Shown one piece after another: positions 1 through 10,160 of a stretch of 64,000 bases of DNA. The stretch lies in NCBI RefSeq assembly GCF_000485595.1, contig NW_014577405.1, positions 15,578 to 79,577 of the forward strand, in the 5' to 3' direction. The notes below the pieces were generated by a model, which was not told where the DNA came from, made no database searches, and saw nothing but the letters and a program-made list of their open reading frames with translations. The position numbers were made by a program, and so were the translations under genes. Position 1 is the stretch's first letter. Every line of letters starts with the position of its first letter. This DNA comes from Priapulus caudatus (Eukaryota; Priapulida; Priapulimorpha; Priapulimorphida; Priapulidae).

Positions 1-371
1 GGAGATGCGAGCGAGAGAGAGAGAGAGGAGAGATAGAGGACAGAGATGAGAGAGACAGAGGAAAGAGAGAGGATGAAGCGAAGAGAAAGAGAGAAGACGG
101 GGAGAGAGAGAGAAAGAGAGCAGAGGAGAGAGAGAGACGAGAGGAGAGAGGGAGAAAGAGTGGTGAAATGGATAGAGAATAGGAGGGAGAGAGAGAGAGG
201 AGAGATTAGAGATGAGAGAAGAGAGAGACAGAGAGCACTAGAGAGAGAGGAGAGAGATGAGATCGAGAAGTGGAGAGAAGGAGGCGGGAGGGAGGCGAGG
301 AAAGAGAGGAGAAGAGAGAGTTGAGAGGGAGGAGAGAGAGAGAGACAAGGAGAGGAGAGGAGATGACCGAA

Positions 372-408
<37 letters not shown>
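1..408. repeat. GA-rich purine tract ending in (GA)n
   Basis: The + strand is almost pure purine (GAGAGA/GGAGAG variants) and ends in a clean (GA)n run at about 380-406. The long Arg/Glu-rich or Ser/Leu-rich reading frames here are by-products of the repeat, not genes. Confidence 0.95.
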
Positions 409-410
<2 letters not shown>

Positions 411-954
411 CCAGTGGGTATACAGTCTGTGCCAGTGGGTATAAGTGCCTTTCCAGTTTTGCTCACGCTTGCTAACACTTTTTTCGAGTTGAGAAATACA
501 TGTGAATTCTTGATACACTCTTGACCTGCGTCAGCTCATTATTTATGCGCGCTAGCAAAAACTCGCGCGCGAGATATGTATAAACTATGATGCCTGCAGC
601 GAGGGACCAGTCTAACCCACCGTGGTCTAACCACGAGACTGCCGCCTAGCATTCAATTATTCGGCTCTTCGTCTGGATTCAATTCCGCCCTAGCGGGCGC
701 TTAGCTACCTAGTGTGTTTTCTTAGACCGCCAAATGTGTGTTTCAGAGATACACAACATCACACATCAGCGCCTCAGAGGTCCGACTCACAATTTTCTGG
801 CGCGGTAGTCCTTCACACGGTCCTCGGTGCGATAATAAAGCAAAAACGACGGGACTACGATTTTAGTCTCAGGTCGGTTCAATAAATAGTCCTCCGGAAG
901 TAAAGGGCTGTTTTTTTCACATGTAGGTCCTCGGACGCATGTAATTGCACCCGC
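409..954. other. Intergenic, no feature recognised
   Basis: Unique-looking sequence between two microsatellites. I see no coding signature or RNA gene in it. Confidence 0.6.
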
Positions 955-1142
955 ACCACACACACACGACCACAACACACACACACACACACACCACAGC
1001 ACACACACACAGAGAGAGAGGAGACACAGACAACACACACACACACACACACACGACACACACACACACACAACACACACACACCACACACACACACACA
1101 CAACACACTGTACACACACACAAACACACACACACACACGCG
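955..1142. repeat. (CA)n microsatellite, interrupted
   Basis: CACACA runs broken by single-base changes and a short GAGAGAGAG block near 1011. The Cys/Val and His/Thr frames are repeat by-products. Confidence 0.95.
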
Positions 1143-2700
1143 CGGACTCTCTGAAATAGCGTACGTTAGTTCTTAGAAGCTATTCTCTGTCACAGTGTCG
1201 CTGCCACGCCCCCAACTGTCCCGTCGTTGCTTGATGTATGATGATGAACGTAACTCTAGCAACTGCAACACATGTTTCTAGTTATCTGCCAGCTGATGCC
1301 ATTGCTGTCCCTCCGCCTATTTAGCGGAGCATTAGCCAGAGGCGATCCCGCTTGAAACATGGAGTTGTCCGTTTGACTAAGTTCTCGCGTTATGCCTCCG
1401 TTCGCCTAATGACGCGAAACGGAACAACTTAGCGAGAACTTTAACGGGGAGCTTTGTTGAAACGCGCCCCAGGGCCGTAGTGGCCTTCCAAAAAGTGCCA
1501 CTGCAGAAATATGTATCCGATGCGGGGGTCTGGGGGTACTCCCCCCGAAAAATTTTTGAAATGTAGAACCTGGAAATCGGCATTTCCTGCATTTTCAGGC
1601 TATTTTTGAAAGCAACCAATTACTGATCTTTTTAAGGAGCGTCAATTTGCTAAATTTCAAACGAGGAATGTATGTTAAAGCTTGATGTTTGACTAAAGTT
1701 ATCTAAAATAATATTATTGAGTATGAATACACTAATAAAACATTATCTATAAAATTGTACTTATACTATCAGTAATTAAATTTATGAAAAATAAGCTACT
1801 TTTTCAATCTGCCATTTATATTCACTAGTGGTACAATCATGTATGTTTTTGAAGATTTGAATTTGAATAGCACAATTGTCATATTAAATATACACATTCC
1901 AAATCTTAGAGCATCTGAATAACACCTTAATTGATCAGTATTAATAGTAATACCAGACAGTCCTAGTCAGATAACGAATTTGTCATATTTATTTTTTTAT
2001 TATTCCAATTTATCTTTTCATGCTGGATCGGCAGCTACAATTTCTGAAACTACATTCCTGTTTATCTAACGCTTTATCTAACATGTCGTCGGTGCCACAT
2101 GCCATGACCCATTGCGATTGTGAGCTTAACTGCGGTCGTGTTGGGTCGGGGAGGGCACTCCAGTATATATTGCCGCGCATGCCTTAGGTATGTGCGCGTG
2201 AGCAGACCCCCAATTTTTAACCCTAACCATAAACTTCCATTCCAGTGCATCGCATTTTTTTAATATCTCGTTCCAGGCATTAAACTTTAGTTACCATGCG
2301 ATCTTTACAATTCTTTGCCGCTTCCGGAGACCCTCAGTCTTTAATATTTCCGTGTCCAGTGATCGTGCTTCCAGCAATACCTTGAAGTCGGGCCGTCAAG
2401 GCCATGGCATAGAACGTGTGTGTGTCTGTATGTGTGACGCGGGTCGCTGCGTTGCGTTGCCGTTTCAGTCTCTCTCCGGCGTCATTGTTTTTTCTCCCTC
2501 TTACATAATACAACAATTTATTGTGTTCAAGTGAGTGCATTACAAGTTATAGATTTTAAAGCCAAATCACTGTTCCCCCACAGTTTCCGTGGACCCTCTC
2601 TTTTAAATCGTGTCCAGTGTCATAGCTTAAATTTTAACGAAACCCTCAGTTCGGAAGATCCCATTTCGACACATATGCCAGTTTTCAGAGCATACCCACA
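1143..2700. other. Intergenic with a small transposon-like remnant
   Basis: Mostly AT-rich with no gene. At about 1525-1610, a motif GGGGGTCTGGGGGTACTCCC followed by GAAAAATTTTTGAAATGTAGA resembles sequence near 48355 and 21055. It marks a dispersed, probably hAT-derived repeat. A CCCTAACC fragment lies near 2220. Confidence 0.5.
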
Positions 2701-2701
2701 T

Positions 2702-3136
2702 TCAACAGAACATTAGATTCAAGAGACCCCCCATTTTCAGGTCTGAGTTAGTTTCCAAGGCCCCCTCACGTATTTGACTTCGCGTGCACATACCTGACCA
2801 TAATGTGGGCGTGAGTGCCCCCACCCCCCCCCAGGGTCTATCTTCCTTGGGTACTGTTTGCCTGCCTTGGTTTCCTGCAGAATTTTTTCCCCAAAATAGT
2901 CCACGGCAGTGCCGTGCTGCCGTGGTGGGCACTAACGGCTCTGCCACATTACCAAGCAAATTGCCACTGCTTGGGTCAAACTCAACTTTGGCAGTGAGTG
3001 ACATTTCGTCCAATGTTAGACAGCTAACTCTCTCTTCTTCCCGCATTCCCTCAACTTTCAGTTTTAGCAAGTAAAATACTTCTTCAAGAATGCCACGCGG
3101 TTGGAAAGGTGCGTCATTTTCACATCTTCTTTGCAA
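2702..3136 (-). pseudogene. P-element/THAP9-like transposase fragment
   Basis: A 144-codon frame on the - strand. Its centre reads LTLDEMSLTAKVEFDPSSG followed by NLLGNV. This Asp-Glu-Met-Ser block, with a Tyr/Phe-Asp-x-x-Ser/Thr-Gly-x-x-x-G turn, is what I know from the catalytic region of P-element-type transposases of the THAP9 family. The frame is far shorter than a full transposase (about 600 or more residues), and the N-terminal and C-terminal parts do not look homologous, so I read it as a degraded fragment. A basic frame at 3287-3607 on the same strand could be a second piece but has no recognisable motif. Assignment is by motif memory only. Confidence 0.45.
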
Positions 3137-3950
3137 GGCGGCTGCGACGGCGCGAACGATTCTTTTCTGCGATGGAAAAGCCGATCAGTGCTCGCTGGGG
3201 AGAGAACGCTCTGTACCGAGTATGCCTACAGGTAAAAGCCGTTAGTTGCAAGGCTTTCCTGTCATCGATACTTTGCCCTCTCCATTTTACACTTTCAGTT
3301 GCCTCCTCCTTGACCGAGATCTGATTCTGATTTCATTTTGCAAAGATCCTACAAACCGCTTGCCTCCCTGTTCCTTGCCTTTGCGCTTCATGACCTCCTT
3401 CTGCATTTCTCGTTTTGCTCTTTGCCGATAGTTCGCCCTTTCGAGCCTCCCTTTCGACTTTCTTCTTCTCGCATTTTTGACGCTTGTGTGCCTTCCTTGC
3501 TTCTCTGCACATCTGCGAACCATTGCTCCTGCTTTGTGTGTGCTAGTCTGCATCAGCTGGTACTTCTTCAGCTTCAATGAAAATAAAATAAATAGTATGA
3601 ATAACATAAAGTTAGTTACTTATAGTCAGAAAACGAAAAATAAGTTACAACCAAACAACATGCCCATCGAATCATTTATTTTGCTCCTGTGTCAGTGGTA
3701 ATATGAATGCAAAAGGCAGGGAAAATCTGGTCTACCACAGACTTACCTTAGATAAAAAAACTTGGCTTCCTGCTTGCCATACCATACTAAATCAATTTTT
3801 AATAAGGCCAGAAAGATATGATGTAAGACTATTCCCAGGATTGGGTAAGTGTGTCAATCACTGCTCAGATGTAGAAATCATGTTTCTTATTGAAAGAAAA
3901 TTGTAATAACGTTAAATAAACAAAAATGCATTCCACTTTGAACCTGACTA
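3137..3950. other. Intergenic, possible continuation of transposase remnant
   Basis: A Lys/Arg-rich - strand frame at 3287-3607 (106 codons) follows the transposase-like fragment. Nothing else is supported. Confidence 0.35.
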
Positions 3951-3952
3951 AC

Positions 3953-4004
3953 ATTACATCAGAAGTAGATAATAGGGAATCCTATTATCTACGTCTGATT
4001 ACAT
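3953..4004. mobile_element. Micro-palindromic element E with 7-bp TSD
   Basis: A 38-bp near-perfect hairpin (3960-3997) starts CAGAAGTAGATAATAGG and ends CTACGTCTG. It is flanked on both sides by ATTACAT (3953-3959 and 3998-4004). It belongs with the elements at 13018, 15946 and 23954, which share the CA(G/A)(G/A)AGTA start and 7-bp flanking repeats. Confidence 0.65.
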
Positions 4005-4007
4005 ACA

Positions 4008-4133
4008 TACAGTAAAATTATGTAGTGGTGATATTAGATTGTAATTTCTATACCTCGTTATAACGCAAAATTCATTATAACGTCAATATTTACCAAGTCC
4101 CGAGTGTGGCGGTATAACAAGGTTTTACTGTGT
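4008..4133. mobile_element. Tigger/pogo-like MITE remnant
   Basis: The left side has TACAGTAAAA and, after an interruption, ACCTCGTTATAACG. The right side has GTATAACAAGGTTTTACTGT. The pattern CAGTAAAACCTCGTTATAACG is typical of pogo/Tigger terminal repeats. A related CGTTATAACGGGGCTACACTGTA fragment lies at about 26750. Confidence 0.5.
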
Positions 4134-4714
4134 ACATGTAATTGTAAAAGGTAAAATTTAATTTACACCTTTAGCGATTAATATGGGAAAGATACCAAAG
4201 AGAGTACTGCGACCAGATTACGTTGGTTAACTACAAACCAGTCGAGGTACCATCATTTACACATTTTTACATTTAAAAACCCAACTGGTACTCCATTTAT
4301 TACAGAGATAGAGAGGGAGAAAAAACTTACAAGCACTTGACCCCTTTTCCAGAAAAGCAGAGAGACAGTAGTTGTGCTCCGAGCAGCCAGGATCCAGGGG
4401 TACACATGTACGAGCCTCGGAAGTGCATGTGGAATGTCGTTTCTTTGGAGGTTTTCTGGCCGGTTTTCTCATCTGTGGTGATCTGCGATGACAGAAGATG
4501 GTTGGCACTGCTGAACACTTCAACTTTTTCTTCCCATCAACTCGTCCCCTTTCAAATTCATGGTCATCAAAGTGTTTCTGCAAGCAGAGAGAGGGAGATA
4601 AAAACAGTAAACATAGAATAAATACATGTAATTCCCTGTACACAAATTTCAGTAATTTATTATTCATTATGTGACCTCAGATTGTTTATTGTAACCCTAG
4701 CAATACCGTTTCTT
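4134..4714. other. Intergenic, overlapping ORFs of unknown meaning
   Basis: Frames on both strands (4257-4667 on -, 4337-4621 on +) overlap, and neither resembles a known domain. I do not call a gene. Confidence 0.4.
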
Positions 4715-5499
4715 GGAGCTATATAGCTCTAGTAACTATAGCCCGCGTACAACTGTACGCGCGCTATAGTTATTATAGACCGAATAATTCTGTCCCATAT
4801 AACCTTTTTTATATTTTGATGAGGGTTATATTGGGACAGAACGGGGTTCATTGAAATTTCGTGAGATTGCATGCAAAATGCATGTGCTGCTAATGCGGCC
4901 CGTACGACGCTATTGGCGCGAAAACAAACCTACCGTTCTCTTCTACATGGCTTTACCTTGCCACTGATATGTGTATACATTCACTTCAATCGTTATTTAC
5001 TTCTTAAAATATTTTTTTTCAGAAACCCCGCTTCATTAACTTTAGTAAATTACGTTGGCCATTTACAAACAATCAGACCAATCACAGCGAGTCTATCAGG
5101 CCTCCTGCAGCACCACAGATACAAGCGAGAACCAGGGGCTATTGTAAGACTCGCTGTGATTGGTCTGATTGTTTGTAAATGGCCAACGTAATTTACTAAA
5201 GTTAATGAAGCGGGGTTTCTGAAAAACAATTGAAGTAAATAACGATTGAATTTGAAGTGAATGTATACACATATCAGTGGCAAGGTAAAGCCATGTAGAA
5301 GGAAACGGTAGGTTTTTTATCGCGCCAATAGCGGCGTACGGGCCGCATTAGCAGCGCATGCATTTTGCATGCGATCTCACGAAATTTCAATGAACCCCGT
5401 TCTGTCCCAATATAACCCTCACCAAAATATAAAAAAGGTTATATGGGACAGAATTATTCGGTCTATAGTTACTAGAGCTAGGACTGAGGAGCTATATAG
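4715..5499. mobile_element. 750-bp near-perfect palindrome (foldback element)
   Basis: The left arm (4727-5094) and right arm (5147-5477) are reverse complements apart from small indels, around a roughly 52-bp loop at 5095-5146. The arms include GACCGAATAATTCTGTCCCA at their outer part. GGAGCTATATAG lies at 4715-4726 and again at 5488-5499; it may be a target duplication, although 10 extra bases separate it from the right arm. A single related end occurs near 9352. Confidence 0.8.
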
Positions 5500-5616
5500 A
5501 TCTACACGGTGCAAATCCACTTTAGGCCACCTATATCACGAAGTGCAATGCGACACTCTGATCTGTAATCACCTCATCTGATGGCACAGACTTTCGCTAT
5601 TATATCAAGGATTGAT

Positions 5617-6515
5617 GCACTCCGATCTCTATAAATATAATCTGGATAGGGCATTGGCCTAATGACAGTGAGACGGGTCCAGAGCGGGCATCTTTCCAAC
5701 CACCGTACATACATGCCAACCCTACCGCTTTACGCGGTAGACTACCGCTTTTGAAGACTGTTACGCGCCTACCGCTTTTAATACTATTGCAACCTGCCAT
5801 GCAAAATATTTTGAAAAAACTTCTTTTTCATTTTTTCAAATCTTTATCGTTCTAATAAATGTATGTAATGATCTCTAAGATCTATGGCAGTCCAATTACT
5901 CCCCAGAATGCAGGAGAAGGCACCAATCTTTAGCTACATTATTTGAAAAATTTTCTTCGGGGGGCTATGCTCGCCGCAGACCCACCCCTAGCGGCGCCGC
6001 GAGCTGCGTCGCAACGCAGACTAGCCACTGTTGCACAAAAATGTCTGCATCGTAATTCTGTAAAGCTGAATCTGCCGGTCTGTGCCCGCACAACATTTCA
6101 AACGAAAATATATGAAAACGCGACTTATTCTATTATTTCAAATTAGCAAGAAAAAAACTTTGATCAATACTTAAGAATATATAAATATGATAGTATATAG
6201 ATACATGTATGGACGCTAAGGGAACGAGAAAGAGGCACGAAAAATAATTATTTACGGTGACTCACGATCACGTGCAGTAGCGGAGCCTATTCTACACCAA
6301 TCTACTAATAACTCTATGTTAACATTCGTATGAAAACAAGCCAAGAAGACAAGGAATGAATAACACATATGAAAATGAGAAACATGAGAAGATATAAGTA
6401 ATATAATATAAATTTATTATTTATAAGGCAATCTAGGCTATATACATACATATAGGCCTACATATAGATACTAATATACTATATATAGATTAATATAGCA
6501 TATTATATATGCCAC
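5617..6515 (+). repeat. Left arm of a 4.5-kb long-inverted-repeat structure
   Basis: From GATCTCTATAAATATAATC to the AT-rich part near 6515, this matches the reverse complement of 9495-10160 in several long blocks, for example CTGTAAAGCTGAATCTGCCG and GTTTTCATACGAATG in opposite orientations. It has an insertion at roughly 5705-6050. The enclosed interval contains the microcephalin-like fragment. Confidence 0.75.
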
Positions 6516-7829
6516 CATGCTGTGTGACTATAAACTCAATATACTACTACTACGACAAGTATACAGGAGGGTCCATTGGCCCCCGCCCCCCACTTTGGGC
6601 ATCCGAATACTCTCTAAATGTTCAGGGCATCTGGAATACCCATAATGGGTCTGCATCGAATATCTATTAACCGCAGCGCAGCACACGAATAAACATAAGC
6701 AAACAGTAACCATAGTCCAATACATGCAACATTTATTAACCTTTATTCTGCAACGAACTATCATTAGGTTAAAGCAATAAATACATCCTTAATGTCATGC
6801 TTTGTAGATGGCTAATAATAAAAGAAAGAGGTACAGACTTTATGGCCCAGAAGTCGGCAAATCTGCTGTTGAATTGAATTCCTCCTGTCCTGCTCTGTTG
6901 TGTGATCTACTACTGTATAACCAGGGCGGATCCAAGAATTTCAAAAAGAAGGGGCATCCTTAAAATGAGCAATATGTACGGTGAAATGTTGGGGGATGAT
7001 ACGGCGAAGAGCAGAGTGGCTGACCAGCCCAGAGCGAGGAAGCGATGAGGGTGTCAAGGGCGGGTACAGGATTTGGACAAGGGTGGATGGGTCAACCGTA
7101 ACACATAACTACGGCACGCGGTAGTGGGGGTCTGGAAAATTTAAAAGTAGACCCCCCATCGCCACATCTCGGGGCGTTTAGCAACACATCCTACGCCACT
7201 GCAAGTCACAGTTCTTACGGAATTTCAAAGATTTCAGCTGCGACATCGTCGCTACTAGCTACAGGTTTGGCGGATTTTAATCCATCACGTAACGTTAGTT
7301 AAGGATTTCGCATGGGCACGTTTCCGATCACGACTTCCGCGGATTATTGCTTGGTTTCGTCGCGACTCATCCGTTCGCGTCCTTAACCGCTCATTACTGT
7401 CACACGTTCTAATTGTGCATTACACACCTATATCATAGAGGCGCGAATCCCGCACTGCTATGTAAGTAGTGGGATTTCATTCTTTGAATAAAACGCGTGT
7501 GATTGAGGCCCGATGCATAAAGTAAATTTATCTCGTGTCCGATTCTATTCTATCCCTTTCATACCACACAGCCACCTGACGTCAAATCAAGGTCACGAAT
7601 CACAGTGATCCGATATCTTAGACCGGGTGCGAACGACGTCGGATGAGTTATTGTGGCATTACACCAATTAACGGAGATCACGACAAGGAATATAACTGTG
7701 ATAATCGCATAGTTTTTTTCACAATACAGTTTTCACAAATTCGGACCTGACGGACAATTTCGCGAGTGGTTAAATTTTAATTTCGCGGTCGGTGACTTTG
7801 ACGGTCGGTGATCGGACACTCCAACGTAC
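6516..7829. other. Interior of the inverted-repeat structure
   Basis: No clear coding potential before 7830. Base composition becomes GC-richer from about 7200 towards the BRCT fragment, which suggests they share a source. Confidence 0.4.
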
Positions 7830-8344
7830 GTGCAGCAGTCGCGGCTGCGCACGGAGATCATGCAGAGGCTGCGAGCCAGCGCGTCATCCGGCGACAGCTC
7901 GGCGTCGAGCGCGGCGATGAGACGCGATGGGACAGCTAGACCCGCGTGGAGTCAGCGAAATGACGCGAATTTGACGAGCGCTGTCGTCGAAATCCTCAAG
8001 AGAGTGACGGTGCCGACGCGGACGGGTCTAGAAGAGTTCAAACCCTCGGCCGCCCGGAAACCACGCCGATACGCTGAGAAGAGTTCTGCCGCAAATGCGT
8101 CCGGCGTTGCCGCGAAGCAACGGCCGCAGCGGTGGAAGACCAGTAGTCAGAGCAGCAGCAGCAGCATCGTCCTGACGAGTCTTGATGTGAGTGAGCAGGA
8201 GCTGGTCATCGTGATCGTCGGCAAGCTCGGCCGCTTCCGTCTCCGCGACGACGTTGGCTGCGACACGACGCACGTCGTCTGCGGTCGCGAGCGCCGCACG
8301 CTGAACACGCAGTGCGGGGCGGAGGTAACCGCGTGCCATCGCAA
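7830..8344 (+). pseudogene. Microcephalin (MCPH1)-like BRCT fragment
   Basis: A GC-rich frame, unlike its AT-rich surroundings. Residues 111-160 read SIVLTSLDVSEQELVIVIVG, a KLGRFRL stretch, then TTHVVCGRERRTLN. This is the start of a BRCT domain as found in the C-terminal BRCT pair of microcephalin (a DNA-damage and chromosome-condensation regulator). The family continues after RRTLN with a Leu-Gly and Trp-rich second half, but here the similarity stops. A GTAACC donor-like site follows at 8324, so it is either one isolated exon or a broken copy. The part before it is Ser/Arg-rich, as in MCPH1 linkers. No other MCPH1 exon is visible and it lies between long inverted repeats, so a captured gene fragment is likely. 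TopBP1-type BRCT domains are an alternative. Confidence 0.5.
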
Positions 8345-9016
8345 GGCCGACGTCTGTGTTGGCGGGCGGACGAGCAATGTTATGCTCAAATGTTTAAATA
8401 TGCATTTTCGACATTTTAATAAATTTTTATTGAAACCAGAATAATTAATAGTACAATCTTTTTCATTCAAAAATGCCCAGCCCACACACTGATATTCAAG
8501 GAAAGTGTATCATTTAGCCCCATGCCATTATTCTGCCAACCTGGAGCCAGTTAACCCGATGTCGGGCCAAAGTGCAAGCCGGGGGTCAGGCCGATATTGG
8601 CAATGTCGGGCCAATATTATTGGTGCCAAGATTAACCGATATTGGGCCAATATTGGCCTGGTGCTGTTGTGCTGTCTGGGTATATGCTATATGCTAGTAT
8701 ATCATTATATATGCTATATATTGCTATATCATATATGCTATATGTAGGCCTATATAATCAGACGTCCCAAGTCTCCCGGTCTCACCGGGAGACTCCCAGC
8801 ATGACACGCTGCTCCTGGTGCCCCGGAATGAGGTCAGAAGCTCCCGGGTTGTAACATTTTTCAGCCATATGAAAATTTACATCAGTAAATCAGTAAATTA
8901 CTAAATTTGCCGTTCTTGTGGATGTACTTTGATTCCAGCTAACAATAAAAGGCGATAAAACGATGATTTTACATGTATACTTTATAAAAAATGGTGGTGT
9001 GCCGCGACAAACACAT

Positions 9017-9103
9017 ATCGCAGCCTAGATACAATAATGTAACCCAAACCCAGGATAGCACCTATCCTGGGTTTGGGTTACATTATTGTATCTAATCGCA
9101 GCC
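9017..9103. mobile_element. 69-bp perfect hairpin with 9-bp TSD
   Basis: 33-bp arms (9026-9058 and 9062-9094) are exact reverse complements around the loop CAC. Both sides carry ATCGCAGCC (9017-9025 and 9095-9103). The arms contain GTAACCCAAACCCAGG, a telomere-like G-rich variant. There is no room for coding, so it looks like a minimal foldback insertion. Confidence 0.75.
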
Positions 9104-9154
9104 CGTCACAACTTTTTTCCTGTTTTTGCGCACTGCTAAAAAACGGCGATGGAC

Positions 9155-9291
9155 CTGGCTCCCTTTCTTGGATTGTTGGACCAATGCTGGCTCCCTTTCT
9201 TGGATTGTTGGGCCAATGCTGGCTCCCTTTCTTGGATTGTTGGGCCAATGCTGGCTCCCTTTCTTGGATTGCTGGCTCCCTTTCTTGAACT
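9155..9291. repeat. 32-bp tandem repeat, about 4 copies
   Basis: The unit CTGGCTCCCTTTCTTGGATT plus GTTGGGCCAATG is repeated three times almost exactly and then truncated. The repeats stay open in several frames because of their structure. Confidence 0.9.
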
Positions 9292-9494
9292 TTCCCAACT
9301 TGGGACGTCTGATATAATGTATGCTAGACATATGCTATATTTACCTTAGACCGAATAATTCTGTCCCAGATAACGTTTTATCAATCATCTAATCTTTCAT
9401 CTATCGATTCATATATATATAGAATAGCCTAGTACTAGTAGTAGTAGTACTAGTAGTACCGTAGTAGTAGTATATTGACGTTATATTCACACAG

Positions 9495-10160
9495 CCTGGT
9501 TGGCAATAATATAATATGCTATATTAATTATATATAGTAATTAGTATTATATGTAGGCCTATGTATGCTATATGCTATACCTATATGCCTTATAAATAAA
9601 TAAATATATATATATAATATAATCTTTCATGTTTCATCATTTTCATCATGTTTCATCATCTTGCCTTCTTGGTTTGTTTTCATACGAATGGTAACATAAG
9701 AATTATTATAATTGGTAGAATAGGCTCCGACTAGCTAGCACGTGACTCGTGACGTCACGTAAAAAATTATTTTTCGTGTATTTCTCGTTCCCTTAGCTCC
9801 ATACATGTATCTATATACATATCCATATTTATATAATCTCTTAAGTATGGATCAAAGTTTTTTTTCATGCTAATTTGAATAATAGAATAAGTCGCGTTTT
9901 CTTATTTTTCGTTTGAAATGTTGTGGGGCACAGACCGGCAGATTCAGCTTTACAGAGTGGTTGGAAGATGGCGCTCTGGCGTCACTGTCATGTTAAGCGC
10001 GGATAGGGTTTGTCTATATTCAGGCCGGTACGGGAGATTACGGTACGCATATATTTGCTAATATATTGACTAATCGCGCGTCAATAAACTCAATATTCAC
10101 AGAGAGTGCGCGGATAGGCCAATGCCCTATCCAGATTATATTATAGAGATCAGTGGTGCG
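9495..10160 (-). repeat. Right arm of the 4.5-kb long-inverted-repeat structure
   Basis: Reverse complement of 5617-6515 in blocks, ending GATTATATTATAGAGATC. It carries its own insertion (about 9985-10115) that splits a block contiguous in the left arm, so the arms have diverged after duplication. Confidence 0.75.

Noticed and set aside
46-524. Arg/Glu-rich and Ser/Leu-rich ORFs
   Set aside because: Products of the GA-rich repeat; present on both strands, no codon signal.
787-1154. Cys/Val- and His/Thr-rich ORFs
   Set aside because: Products of the CA microsatellite.
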